Origin: Chalara sp. BL73
Taxonomy: Eukaryota > Ascomycota > Leotiomycetes > Helotiales
NCBI GenBank assembly: GCA_918026815.1
Contig: CAKJVC010000010.1
Coordinates: 436,501 to 500,500 of the forward strand
Reading direction: 5' to 3'
Length of the DNA stretch: 64,000 nt
Part shown: positions 47,001-58,921 of the stretch, piece after piece
Numbering within the stretch: the first letter of the stretch is position 1
Layout of the letters: every line of letters begins with the position of its first letter
Notes under the pieces: model-generated
The model's input: only the letters and a program-made list of their open reading frames with translations
Told to the model about the DNA's origin: nothing
The model's database searches: none
Program-made: the position numbers and the translations under genes

Positions 47001-48113
47001 AGCGAGGTCTTGCCTTAAAAGCCGATTGTTGGTGGCTTCCAAAGCTGATTTTATTTCTATACTCGAATATTAGACTTTTTCACAAGAGGCATAGGATTGA
47101 ATTCTGGGAAGATCCCGCAATAATCGTGTTCTCTGGTGACCCAAACTTCCATCTCTTCCCTAAATATATGCCATCAATGATGCAAATGGAGTTTCCTCAA
47201 TTCAACCCACATCGCCTGTGACAAACATCGGTCCTAATGCCACGCTACGATTCTTATAATAATATACCAATGCAGTGAATTCAACAAGAGGCAGTGTAAT
47301 GGAAGGCTTGTCACGAGATGATAAGGCTTTAGTTGAATTGGTGGGGCGGGGAATCTTAAATAGAAGCAGATATGGTGGCTCTGGCGAGCTTTAATGTAAC
47401 GCTGTTGCTCAATCGGTTGGAGGGGCCCTGCAAAAATCGATAGTGCGGCTTACGTCTTATGATTGCTTACTTACCTTAAGCGCGATGTGGAGGCTGCGCT
47501 ACCACCACATCGGGATGAAATGGCGTCTGTTTGTATGTCACAGTCCCAGATCGGGGCTCCTTCGGGTATGGTGCGCAGGCGGACTGTCGAATGGCCAGGT
47601 TGTTTAATTAATCAATAGCCGATGTAAGTAGAAACCAGGAACACTTGCTGCCTACATGTTGTTGCGATCAACAACATTAACAGGACAGACATTCAAGCTT
47701 TGATCGGTTTATAATCTGGGCTTCTAAAGAGCGTTCCCGCTTTTATGTGGCACGGCAGAATTAAACACCCGCTCACCAATCATACAGCCCGTTCTGTAGG
47801 AATAGATGCTGCGCACCGACTCTTTGGGCAGAGTAATGTTCAAAAATCAATTTTGCTGCGCCTCTTCTCCAACCCAGAAAAATACATCGTCTATTCACGC
47901 CTCATGTTCGCACGTCCACATTGCCGCGATATCAAGGTCGCAGAACACAACGTGATCGTAGACAAGGTAGGCTTTTCCATTTCATACCCTGCTATATCCT
48001 TCCCCTCAAATCTCCTTTTCATGTACGTTTCATCTCCCCCTTTTTCGTGCCTCTTTTCCCGCGCCTAATCCGTTTCACTCCATCTTCACGCCTCATATGA
48101 ATCTCCCTCTCCC
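47001..48113. other. Intergenic
   Basis: No gene supported. The plus ORF at 47745..48068 lacks recognisable features and probably lies in the upstream region of the next gene. Confidence 0.4.
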
Positions 48114-49006
48114 ATGATGCCTTTCCAACCCTCGCGGAAATCGAGTGAAGCGCCCGAGGTCGTCAACGAGCATACATTTGACGAATCGCCAGGTAAATTC
48201 ATGGTGCCCCTTTCCTTTGAAGAGCCTGGGAGGTTGTTTTACCACAAGAAGCCGGATGATCGCCCGTTGGAAGCAGAGGTCTTCCCCTCCCCTCGAACGC
48301 CGGAATTTCCTCCATCCACAAAGGCTTTGGATCCGTTGACTCCTCATGCCGGTCATGATCCTTTACAATTACCTCCCATATCACATTTTGATGCTCGGCA
48401 GCACAGACAACGACAGAATAGATTCCTCGGCCTTGGCGCAACAATCTTAATAGCATTACTTGCGTTTCTGATTGGCGGTGCTATTGGAGGAGGAGTAGGA
48501 GGGTCAATGGTTGCAAAGGAGAAGGAGAAGGTCTCCAGGTTCGTCCTCCTTTCTCTTGCATAAGAAGAAATGCTAAAGGCTATAGACTCGAAAACACAAT
48601 AGCAACTGCGCCGACTGTGACAGTCACCGCCCCAGGTACGGTCGAAACCATCTTCCTCGATCCAGCTGGCTGTCCCTCCATCCACAACTTGACTTATGTC
48701 CCCACCGGTTCTTCTTACAGCTTCCTCCAGTCTTGCGAGAGCGACATTGTAGCCCCTGATGGCATCGGCAGCGTCGACATCTCAAGCTCATTATACAGCA
48801 CGTTCTCCGCATGTCTAGATGCCTGCGCGAGGTATAACGAGAATCAGATGCCTGGAGGAAAATGCTGGGGTGCCACTTGGGTTATCTTCTCGCCAACGAG
48901 ACCGCAGGATAACTCGAAGTGCTTCTTAAAAAATAGCACGCAGGGAAGAGTTCCGCTGGCCAACGGGACGCAGCTTGCTAGCGGGTTCTTGGAGACATCG
49001 CCGTAA
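48114..49006 (+). CDS. Type II membrane protein with Cys-containing extracellular domain
   Basis: The CDS is join(48114..48538,48586..49006), 281 aa; the intron is GTTCGT...CTATAG and in phase. Residues 1-105 are cytosolic, Pro/Ser-rich and basic near the membrane. A transmembrane helix with a glycine zipper (107-130; AFLIGGAIGGGVGG) follows, then a Thr/Val-rich stalk. The extracellular domain has six Cys residues (DPAGCPSIHNL, LQSCESDIV, SACLDACARYNEN, GGKCWGATW, NSKCFLKNST) and N-glycosylation sequons. The Cys pattern and the C-W-G-ATW motif resemble PAN/apple-type domains found in fungal surface proteins, but the match is loose. There is no signal peptide; the single helix acts as signal anchor. 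Function unknown. Confidence 0.7.
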
Positions 49007-50105
49007 TTCTTGACGCCTTTCGGGATTCCGTGGCCGCGTACTTTTCACCAATTTCAACGATTTTATTGTATGTATTAGACGGGAGCATTTTCGGTGTACA
49101 GAAAAGACTTCATTGGGGGGGCATTCATTCTTTTAGCATGGTGTTTGGGTTTAACGAAAAGACGTGGAATCTTTGGCGTCTCACGAGGGGAGTCATGCGC
49201 ATTTTTACGAAGAAAGAGAGGGCAAACCCGCACAATAGAGATGCGGCGATAATTCTCGATATAATAGCGGATCTCCCAAAAATTGGGGGGAGGTTTGTGT
49301 CTTGTGGAGGAGTTTTGATATCACTCGCTCAGATCAAGACTAGGATATCTGGAATTAATGGGATGTGTGGTATATACGTACGATGCCACGAGGGGTTAAT
49401 GAAGCATTGAAGAGTATCCCTGTTTTAACATCTTTGTTGTGACTCAACTTGAAGTTTGGGTGATTGATTCCGCTTGGGGGCCTCAGGAGTTTCCGATAAA
49501 TGATGCATCAAGTGATGGCAGAGCTTGCACCCAGCCGCAACAGTGCAGAAAGCAGCGGCCTACCTCGTATGATCTAGATTTTGTGGGTCTGGCCGGGCAT
49601 CTATGAAAACGCCGCTCTCTATGTGGGTGTGCGGCGTCATGAGCGAGGAGGATGGCGCTCTGCTATTCAAGAATGTTATCGGCCACGTCCGTCTTGCTGC
49701 ATTGCCCGTTAGATCTTGTGCCGTACTCAGATGAAAATTAAGCGGTTAAATTTGTTTTAAGGACGACGCTGTGATCCGAGGCCCTTTTGATCATGAATGA
49801 GACGCCTGGATCATGGCAAGTTGCCCTGCACTTGAATCCATGGATGAGGAAGCTATGTAAGCACGCGCATAACCGGGTAATGATCCAGTATCCTTCTGCG
49901 GATTGAGGTAGGCTTAGAATTCGAGATCACGACTGGACTTTTGGACCATTGAGATAAGAGCTGGAAGGTGTTGGGGTATGATCACGTGAGTCGCTTAACT
50001 TATTGTGGATTCAGGGGCTGAAGTAAACAATCATAATGAGGGATCAAGGCTTGATTCAAGATCGCCAATTTAATCTTGTAACCGTCACATTGTTGCCTCC
50101 TAACT
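49007..50105. other. Intergenic
   Basis: The ORF at 49030..49410 directly downstream of the membrane-protein gene is most likely its 3' UTR. Nothing else recognised. Confidence 0.4.
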
Positions 50106-50420
50106 CTAAAAACTCAATGTAGCGTTCGTCTCCTGCCAGCTTTCCTTCAGTTCACGCTTCTCATCCGCTCCCACCAACGGCGCCTCTCTACTTATCGCAT
50201 ATGCACACGCCCAAATCACCCAACACGCCCATTCACGTCCAATAAGGATTATATCTTCCAGCAGCTCTCCGGGCGACAAGGGAGGACCGGCTTTTTCAAT
50301 AGATGTGTTTAGCACCATAGGTGCTTGTCGACCGAAAGAAGAAAGTTGTGGGACTTGCCTGTGGAACGGGAAGTTTGTTTCGGGACTGTTGCTCGCGTCG
50401 TAGCGAATTCCGTCGCCCAT
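50106..50420 (-). CDS. Small hypothetical protein (104 aa)
   Basis: ATG-to-TAG ORF with varied, protein-like composition. The N-terminus is polar (MGDGIRYDASNSPETNFPFH). A helical stretch, SPGELLEDIILIGREWACWV, leads into a hydrophobic segment IWACAYAIS, and the end is charged (DEKRELKESW). No intron needed. No family recognised. It might encode a real small protein or be chance; the acidic/hydrophobic helix makes coding plausible. Confidence 0.35.
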   Translation of the reverse strand: MGDGIRYDASNSPETNFPFHRQVPQLSSFGRQAPMVLNTSIEKAGPPLSPGELLEDIILIGREWACWVIWACAYAISREAPLVGADEKRELKESWQETNATLSF

Positions 50421-51433
50421 TCAAAAGCTCACAATTTTACCCTTGATAGATATTTGGAAGCTGGAGGAGCTTATGAGGGACGGGCGCAGAGGGAACTGCC
50501 GTGGAGGTGGCAGGTTTCGTGGGGAAAGTCGAACGTGTGACCACATGTGGGACAGTCACCCATATCTGGAGCGCGGTCTGAGCATGGATTTTATATGAGA
50601 GTGCAATATGAGATTAGTGTGAGTTTGAACGGTAGCTGGTTGGAGAGGAGGGTTGTGCTTGGAGTTGGAGCATGAGAAAGGGGGAGGAATATCGCAATTT
50701 CCTTTTTGATTACATCTTATTAACTTGGAATACATTCATATGAATTCAGGGTACTTAGATATTGTGCGAATCTATTCGTGGGCTCATCGCCAAAATAATC
50801 TTCGCATCTAGCTGTTGGATGTGGGAGATCCCACGACAGTTTCTAGAATAATAGTCTCTAGCGAAACACAATCATCCAGGATGTTATGTATTATTTTTCG
50901 CTTGAAGTAGTCAACCTTCTGGCGAGCAATAAGGCTGGACTCCACCCACAATATGGTGAACTCTCCAAGAGGGTATAAGAACATGACCTGTTTCCTGTGT
51001 CCCTTTAGGAGCTTATAACACAGAAAGTATCGACTTGTACCTGAAATAGTGAACTTTGACATGTTCCAGGGTGCCGCTACTAGACTGTTTTGTCTAGCAT
51101 CGGCGCATTTAAGAATAATTTCCCCAGCCTGTTGAGTAATTTAGCAGACAAAAAGGAGTAATTCCGATTGAAAAGATGCCCGGCAGTTTTGATATTACCC
51201 ATCCTTATATTTAAGAGTACGAAGACTTCATAAGTTAAGGAAACGAGCGATGGACGTCAAGGATTGCGGATACTCTTTGGATGTGGTCATTTAGTCTTGG
51301 CAGATCTACACCTACTTAGGTTTAGTGCCGGGAACGGATTTAGACCCAGGTTCGAGTGGAGAGATCCTTGAAGAGCATACATATCAAGCTGAAAAGAAGG
51401 TACATATGCGTTCATTATTTACGGCTAGATAAT
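50421..51433. other. Intergenic
   Basis: About 1 kb between the small ORF and the 3' end of the P450 gene. Nothing supported. Confidence 0.4.
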
Positions 51434-53123
51434 TTACTGTTTCTGCCTCTCACGGAAGCCCACTCTGACCCCCTGCCCCGGCTGCAATACAATCTCCGCC
51501 TTCAGCACAGGATTTCCTCCATCCACCGGTCCCATGAAGTTCTCTACCTTGTCAAATCTCTGGAAGATTCTTACGATCGTGTATCCCATCTCCGTCAGCG
51601 CAAATTGCTGCCCGATGCATATCCTTGGTCCGCCGTTGAACGGTATATACTGCCATGGTCGTGGCTGCCAGGTTTCCCATCTTTCTGGCTTGAACTTTTC
51701 TGGCTCAGAGCCAGGAGGATAAAGATCTGCCCGTCGCTGCATGATCAGGGTTGAGTAGGCAATATTATCATTTTTGAGGATCCCCATGGGGGAAAGTCCA
51801 TCTGGACCACCGCCACGAGGAAGTGTGCAGTCTTTCAAGGCAAGGCGGACATTGAAGGGGACGAGTGGATACAGCCGGAGAGCTTCATTGATTACATTCT
51901 GGAGAATGATCAGCGTATTTCACACCTAGACGTTAGGGTGCGGAACGGCTTACGTTGAGGTACCTCATAGACTTCAGGTCAGCATAGGTCGGCATGCGTT
52001 CCAAGCCGACCTGATCGATGATCTCTTCCTGCAGCCTTTGGACAATTTCAGGGTGCCGAGCCAGCTCGTAAAAGATCCAGGATAAGCCGCAGGCAGTTGT
52101 GTCTCTTCCTGCCAGCAGGACAGCCACGAGCTGATCGCGTAGAACTTTTCGGTCTCGCGTGAAAGACGCTAGAGAATGGAGGAATGTAAAGCCTTCCTCA
52201 GATTTCGTTTTCGACTCGAGCTCCGCGGGGGAAAGATTAAGCGCGTGCTCAATGAACTGAGCGACGAAGGCATCGATAACTTTGAGCCCCTTTTTGAACC
52301 CACCTCTCGGTATCATCCAGTTTAGTGGTCTTGATACTTGTCAGAGCAAGGACAATTATATGACTAGAACACGTACCCAGATCTGGCAATGAGATTTTGC
52401 AAGCGCTGCACCTCGGCAAAGGCAGTCGCAAATTCCTGCTCTGGTGTATTCAAACTGTCTACGCTGCGGCCTAGCAAAAAGTGTGTTGCAGCGTCCAACG
52501 TATATCTGAAAAACAGGTCCGATACGTCAATTTCCCTACTTCTTGCCATCTCACGCAGCAGAGCTTGGGTATGCGTCTCAAATACGTGCAAATCAGATAC
52601 ACGGTCCTTTATGAACATCGGCCGGATCAATTGTCTTGACTGGTGCCACTGATCCAGGTCTGTAGTGAAGATGCTGTCACCTAAGAAATCTTGCCAATCC
52701 TTGTGGAAAGGTTCGCCCTTTCCATAATCGCCAAATTGCGTCGCAAGAATGGCTTTGATGTTCTCTGGATCCGTGGTGATAATGACGCGTTGTCCAGCCG
52801 GGTTGGCTTCGACCGTCCATCGACGACTACGTTCAAACAGCTGGAGCCACTGGCGAAGGTTTTGATGCGTTCTAGTCGCATTTACTGCTTGGTAGAGGAA
52901 GTCAATGTCTGTATGGTGTCAGAGAACTCTGGTTATGGTAGGGATGGAGCAAAAGCCACAAACCAAACGGTAGCCATGAATCAACGTACGCTCCATGGCC
53001 CCCCAGACGTCGGATCCGCAGTTCTTTTTCGGTCCACTGTATGATTTTGAAAAGCACCAGACTGCCGAGTAAAAGCAGGCCTAGAACTGTAGGGGATACC
53101 GTCTTGAGAATTTCTTCAATCAT
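51434..53123 (-). CDS. Cytochrome P450, CYP52-like (fatty acid/alkane hydroxylase type)
   Basis: The CDS is complement(join(51434..51898,51954..52329,52377..52908,52964..53123)), 510 aa, with all junctions in phase. An N-terminal membrane anchor (about 7-27, TVSPTVLGLLLLGSLVLFKI) is followed by RRLGGHGAYVDSWLPFDIDF. All core P450 motifs are present: I-helix LLAGRDTTACGLSW, K-helix NEALR (ExxR, about 360-363), PERF-like PERW, and the heme loop FNGGPRICIG with Cys450 as axial ligand. Features such as LPFDIDFLYQAV, SRQLIRPMF and the Gly-rich insert PRGGGPDG are typical of CYP52-like clans, which oxidise alkane or fatty-acid termini. It lies 1.7 kb upstream of, and divergent from, a regulator gene. 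Whether it belongs to the adjacent carbohydrate genes is uncertain. Confidence 0.9.
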
Positions 53124-54786
53124 GATTGGCAAATTATGTCACGCTATGATTTTGTTTTGGGGCTTTGGTCAAGAAAGTATTAGCCATAAGAAACAGCATA
53201 AACCAGTATCATGAAAGAGGAATGGCATGATGGGTGGTATTGGTATTTGTGTACTGAACCGGGGCAAATATCCTCCCTTGTCGCAACTTACAAAGACCGA
53301 TATAGCGGGGGATATGGATCAGCAGCCTGCTTTTCGACCGGGCTTTCACATGGAAAGAATGAAAGCCTATGGACCGAACCGTGGGGTGATGGTGTCCAAT
53401 GGTAACCCATTCCAACCGCGTCAGAAGATGCGGGGTCAGGGGTAGAGGTCCCCCCCAGAAAACATTCCCCGCGTGCCTTGCACTCTCTCTCGCTTCTGCT
53501 CTGCTGGGTTTCAACCCCCCGTATGAATGGAGATCTATCCACTATCCACCACACCACGACGAAAGGGGAAAACACCGAGCGCAATAGTAAGCGATACAAT
53601 CACTTCCAACTAAGAAATGATAGCATGTCCAGGTCAACTCAGGATCAAGGCTATGGGGCCAAATGACCAAGGGAGAAGCGCTGCCATGATCAATCAGATG
53701 CTGAGTAGGGTACTCGCTACAACTTGAAACTATTCAAGTGCCAATGCAATGGCCTGTCTTCCTAAGACTAGGACGAGAGCCACGAGATCTGCCACCAGCG
53801 ACGGGAACTTGGCGGCCTTCGCCATTTATGCTTTACTCGAACAGCATGTCAAACCAGTTTTCAGTCGGTATGCCATGGTGGCGGTGCCGTGGATATGTCC
53901 TCCCCACTACCGCCAAAGGTAAATCAGCCCAAGTCATTACACACTTTTGTTTCGAGCTACCATGAGACAAAGATTCCCGTCGACGCTTTTTGACACAAAT
54001 GACGCCCCTTAAAAGGAACGAACGCTGGAAACCGGGTTGAGAAAACTGCAGACTGACCATCATTCCATTGTATGCTGGCTAAATGCAGCAATAAGGTCTT
54101 CTCATGGTCTAACAAATCTAACCCCGTAGCATCTGTCGAATTACGTTTCTCGACCAGGAAGAAGCGTTTCGAAGAGCTATATTGTAAGCTGTTTAGCATC
54201 TCCTATCACTAGAACACTCCGTGAGTTTGTGGCGCTGGTAGGCTCATTACACTGTCAAGAAATGAGTTTGCTGCAATGAAAGGTAATGTTCGCCCTCAAG
54301 AAATCGAAATTGTTGGCCGTTATAGGACTGCTGAGATTCCATCGCCCATTTGGCTGATCAGGCATCGAAGGAGGAGTATATGAACGGTCCACTCAACCAA
54401 AGTAATCATTCCACTATCCCAGCGAATTTCTCAAGCAGTTGATCCCAGCTCCGACACTCTCGAAGTGTCAGGGAAGACAGGCTCAAAAGGAAACAAGGGC
54501 TTCCAAGACACGTTAACCGGATACAATAAACCACGTTCAAATCACTCCTCCAAGAGTCAAGAGGATGCTGCAGAAAGAATGTCACTTCAGCATATTAATA
54601 CAATGATTTTCCACGCGTAGTCTTGGAGTCCGTGAGGTTGAGGGCAGGTTCTGCTCGGTATTCGGGTCAATAGCACCGGAGTGCGGGGTATTTATAAAGG
54701 AGTCATATATAGAACGAAATCTGGGGTTCGCAACTTACAGACCAGTACCACATGCATGTTTCCTTGGACCAAAGGCTGGACGAAGC
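53124..54786. promoter_or_regulatory. Divergent spacer P450 / Zn2Cys6 regulator
   Basis: About 1.66 kb without a supportable gene. A TATA-like TATTTATAAAGG occurs near 54688-54700, about 90 bp upstream of the regulator's ATG, with a CGG-containing stretch just before it. Confidence 0.45.
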
Positions 54787-57265
54787 ATGTCAATCAATGT
54801 AGATGCGGCTCGGGATGACTCTACGCCATGCGAGCCTCCTGAACTTTCAGCCTCAGCCCTCGCATGCAACGGGTGTCGGCGAGCAAAGCTTCGATGCACA
54901 CGGGACCGGCCGGCATGCCAGCACTGCCGAAAGACGGGTATATCTTTCTATTCTTCTTTTGGGCTTGTGATGTATCGCTCACGTGAAGTTGATAGCTGTC
55001 GATTGTGTTTATGAGCCCAAAAGATCAAAGCCAGGAATCAAGTCTGGAGCAGTGGAGAATGTCCATAGGAGATTAGGTATCAGCTGCGCGGTTGGTTACC
55101 TTCTATTCAAGAGCTGAGGTTTTACAGATGCTTTGGAGCAGCTTGTCCGTAGTCGAGAGGACATCGAAGCCAGCTCCATCCGAAATGACCACAATCCTAA
55201 CCAGTGTCGTGAGACAGCCGCTTACGACATATTACAGTTGTTAGCGGAACAGCTTCCAAAGCTAGTTAGTAATGCAAGTCATCGAGGGGTGTCTCATTCC
55301 CCGGGTATAGCGATTAGTAATGGAAGAAAGCGTCGAAGGAAAGAGAGCGAATTGTCAGAGTCAAATGATTCTGAGGGAGGCGAGCGTCCACCAATGCCAG
55401 ACCAAAATGCTCTTGAAGCCATTATTGATACATACTTTAGCCATATACATCCATGGATTCCCATGATTCACCGGGCCAGGTTTCAAGAGCGACTCGCCAA
55501 CGACAGGGAGTATGAAAAGTTAACTGTCCTTGTGCATGCAATGACTATGTCAACCTCTAAATTCATCGACAACACCAATTCATCAATGTGGCCCTCCAGG
55601 CGCACTAGAAAGTGGGTAATATCAACAGCTATGGACTCTCTCGCTGTGGAAAACCTGCAAGCACTAATCATTGTTGCATTCAGCGACGTAAGTCTCCGTG
55701 ACTGGACAAGGAACATGAGCTGACAACACGTTTAGATTGGCGATGGCAATGCAGAAAATGCCTGGTCAATCATTGGTTCGCTCACTCGAACTGTTGAATA
55801 CTTGCAGCTCACGGTGGAACATGATGAGAGTGATACGCAGCCACTATTCCAACCCTTCACATCATTGAATGCAACCCAGGACTGGACAGAACTGGAGGAG
55901 AGACGTCGTGTCTTCTGGAACGTTTTCAAGCTTGATAGGGTTTGCTCTGTTATGATGGGATGGAACACAAGCTTAACTTCTGATGATGTTCAACGTCGGT
56001 TGCCCTGCGATGGAATCCTCTGGCGAAAACAACAACCCGTCGTAACACCCTACTTCGGAATCTGGAACAAATCGGCCGCCCGCATTGGAAACTCAATAGC
56101 ATTTATTCCATCTCATTTCCAATCCTCAGGATGTCAGCCAACTATTGACACTGACACCCAAAATCAGCCAGATGGAACGTCACCCAGTGGCGCATCAGGC
56201 GCTCTCGATATGTCGACAGTGGGTGCGTTTGCCTATTGCATCGAGGCTACAGAATCCATGAGTCGTATTACGAGCTACTTCCTTCAACAAAAAATCAACC
56301 TCCGCGATCAGAAGGAGATTAATTCATGGCTAATACGATTCAAGGAGCTAGATCTACGTCTCGTGCATTGGAAAATGCTGTTGCCGCATAAGTGGAAAGC
56401 TAACATGGAGAGCCAAACTACAAGGATGGATCCTAACCTTACCCTTGCGCACGTCACGCATAACGCATCAATGATACTGCTCCATCAACTGATTGCATAT
56501 CCTCCACTCAGCTGGGAGTTTCGGAATAGACTGCCCAGCTCTTGGAGCGCTGAAACTTGCATGTCGGCCGCTGTGGAAATTGCTACTATCACGAACAACT
56601 ACCTAAGGTGTACACCTAGAAGCCTGCCTCTTGCTAGTCAGTATGCTTTTTGCATCTTTGTGGCCTCTCGGATCATGCTAGTGCATTGGAGATACTGTGC
56701 CGGGAATCAACTTCCAGATGAATTCTGGTCCTTGGTTCAAAGTCTGGAGGAAACCTCTCGTCGCTGGACTAGCAGTGGTCATAGACTGGGGCAGTCTTCA
56801 GACTTGGCAGCTAAGTATGCTTTGAAACTACGAGAGTACCACGAGCTGTGCAGTAAGGATGGAAATTACCGAGTTGATGTCGTTGGATATACACAAGAAA
56901 TCAACCATCACAGCCTCGCATTACCGCAAAACAGCCGTCTTCGACAAGAAATCTTGGCCGAGAGTCGCACAGCACCGAATCAGCGACGAGAGCAAGCAGA
57001 GAATTCTAATGGCCAGTGGCACTATAGCCCCACGGCCACAGCAGAAAACAGACTTTCAGACATAGGTATGCAGATTCCGGTCTCGATACCTCAGCCAATT
57101 TCCTCTCCAGGAACACTTGTAGACTTGCCAGACAGTATTGAAGCGTCAGACTTCAACGTCCTGCTCAAGATGCCCTTTGATCAGCAATTCATCAACATGG
57201 ATAGGGTAATCACATTTGATGATGGTAGTATGTTCACCACGAACTTGGATAGCGGAGGCTGGTGA
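54787..57265 (+). CDS. Zn2Cys6 transcription factor with fungal_trans domain
   Basis: The CDS is join(54787..54937,54996..55076,55128..55687,55736..57265), 773 aa. The small second exon (81 bases) is needed to complete the zinc cluster. It restores CNGCRRAKLRC, then ACQHCRKTAVDC, with Cys27, 30, 37, 44, 47 and 54 in exact CX2CX6CX6CX2CX6C spacing, followed by the basic linker EPKRSKPGIKSG and a coiled coil (HRRLDALEQLV). The middle homology region (about 190-560; YFSHIHPWIPMIHRARF and ERRRVFWNVFKLDR) is the fungal-specific regulatory domain. The tail is Ser/Pro-rich and acidic. It lies next to, and convergent with, a GH88 hydrolase gene, so it is a good candidate for a pathway-specific regulator of the cluster (inference). 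Confidence 0.9.
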
Positions 57266-57331
57266 AGCTCTATGATTTGTCTATCCGGAATAGAGCCGCA
57301 ATGCTATTTACGAGCTGTGATGCAAGATATT

Positions 57332-58921
57332 CTACACAATGCCCATCCGCAAGAGCCGGTTAGCGAACTCTAACAGGTAGTAATCCCCATAAACCAATCC
57401 GTGGTTCGAGTATCTCTTCCGCGCGTTAACATTGTTGTTTGCCGTTGCAAACTTGAGGATTCCTTCGAACTCCATGCCGGGTGTGACATCCGCAACGTCG
57501 ATTCCAGCCTCCGACTTGACAAATTTCGCCTCTTCAGGAGCAAGCGCAAAACACAGTGTATCTTGCACAATATCTATAGCACCATTGCGAAATCGCGCTG
57601 CAAGCTCGTTCTTCCCAAGACCAGTCAGAGCTTGAGATAGCACTAGCATCCCATTTGCCGCAATAACTCCGGCAGAGGAATCTCGCAATGGACTCAAGAC
57701 ATCTACTATTGGGGCATCAAAGTCCCAAAGCGGCACGTGGCGACCCGCAGACGCCCTGCCCTCTTCGTTGGGAACTAGAGTTTCTACACAAGATGGGGCG
57801 GTCTCTAGCCTGTACAGAAAATACTCGGCTAAACCGCAAGCTGCGCTGAGGAATTTGGTGTCCTTGGTTGACATGTATGTCTGCGCGTAGCCGAGTATTG
57901 CCCAACCTTGACCTCTGGACCATGTTGAGTCATCAGCATAACCCTGGTGCGTAAGCTGTTCCTTTAGCGTGCCTGTCTTAGGATCTATATTAGCGACGTG
58001 GCAGGTGGAGTACCATGTTCCGTTGTAAGCAGATTTTGATGTTGGAGCTGCCGACTCGGGTCGTAAATGCGTTCGAAGCAGCGTGGTAGCATGTGTTGTT
58101 GCCATATCGAAGAGATCTTGCCCATCATGTGCATGCGCAGCGGCGTAATATAGCAGGTCAAGATTACAGAGGCTGTCGATGATAAGCAGCATATTGTCCT
58201 CCATATCTGTGATTTCGAGATTCTTCCTCAGCAGCACATCCCAACTTCGGATAGCTCCGGCCGACGGGACGTACCTAGTGGCTAGACTTCGTGCTGCCAA
58301 GATTATGGCGTCCAGGCTTCTTGAGTTATGTGTGAGTTCCCAGTCTAGGCGGAGAGAGGGCATGATGATGAATCCGATGTCATGCGTATCATTTCGTGTT
58401 GCCATGTCGTAAAGTGGTTCCGCCCAAGATGTGCAGAGCGATTGGAGGTGGGAGAGGATTTGTGGCGCGGTTATTCGTTCGCTACTGTCCGTTTCTATCA
58501 ACGGCATACTATGCGGAAACTTCGTATACCGCTCAAGCAACCCGTACAGCGAGCCAGGAAAGAACCCGCATGTCCAAAAATCTGCGTCACGGAGTGCATA
58601 GATGCCTGTATCTGGTCCATATTGAGGCACCGTTTCTGGGAACACACCAGGCAGACAGCTGAGGTGTTTTGACGCTGTTCTATAAATCTTGGCAAGAACA
58701 TTCTCTGTGAAGAGCGCGGCCAGATTGGTTTCTATGCTGTTTTTTTTATCAAAGAGATCTGAATCTGGCATGTCCTCTTTTGTTGAAAGAGTGGTTATGC
58801 TAGATACTGGGCTTCCAGTATGAGCCCTAAATTCCTCCGAGGACGCAATGGGAGAGTTATGTGATTCATAACTTGCTGCGACAGATTCAAATGTCATCGA
58901 GGCATTCTGGCTAGAGTCCAT
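57332..58921 (-). CDS. GH88 unsaturated glucuronyl hydrolase (intracellular)
   Basis: A single exon of 529 aa, taking MDSSQNASMT as the start (58919-58921). There is no signal peptide; the first about 65 residues are Ser-rich. The (alpha/alpha)6-barrel domain has RDADFWTCGFFPGSLYGLLE (111-130), NDTHDIGFIIMPSLR (177-191) with Asp181 in the HDxGF motif that carries the general acid/base Asp in the GH88 family, EDNMLLIIDSLCNLDLLYYA (241-260), and GYADDSTWSRGQGWAILGYA (327-346). GH88 enzymes hydrate the double bond of Delta-4,5 uronic acid at the end of oligosaccharides made by polysaccharide lyases, so releasing the sugar. The lack of a signal peptide implies that the oligosaccharide is imported first. 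It is divergent from an MFS transporter. Confidence 0.92.
   Translation of the reverse strand: MDSSQNASMTFESVAASYESHNSPIASSEEFRAHTGSPVSSITTLSTKEDMPDSDLFDKKNSIETNLAALFTENVLAKIYRTASKHLSCLPGVFPETVPQYGPDTGIYALRDADFWTCGFFPGSLYGLLERYTKFPHSMPLIETDSSERITAPQILSHLQSLCTSWAEPLYDMATRNDTHDIGFIIMPSLRLDWELTHNSRSLDAIILAARSLATRYVPSAGAIRSWDVLLRKNLEITDMEDNMLLIIDSLCNLDLLYYAAAHAHDGQDLFDMATTHATTLLRTHLRPESAAPTSKSAYNGTWYSTCHVANIDPKTGTLKEQLTHQGYADDSTWSRGQGWAILGYAQTYMSTKDTKFLSAACGLAEYFLYRLETAPSCVETLVPNEEGRASAGRHVPLWDFDAPIVDVLSPLRDSSAGVIAANGMLVLSQALTGLGKNELAARFRNGAIDIVQDTLCFALAPEEAKFVKSEAGIDVADVTPGMEFEGILKFATANNNVNARKRYSNHGLVYGDYYLLEFANRLLRMGIV

Noticed and set aside
48353..48685. Minus-strand ORF of 110 aa
   Set aside because: Antisense to the type II membrane protein gene and its intron.
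49030..49410. 126-aa ORF directly after the membrane-protein gene
   Set aside because: Unusual composition and no motifs; it most likely lies in the 3' UTR.
54787..55014. Unspliced N-terminus of the Zn2Cys6 factor
   Set aside because: Reading through the intron loses the sixth cysteine; splicing to 54996 restores the exact zinc-cluster spacing.
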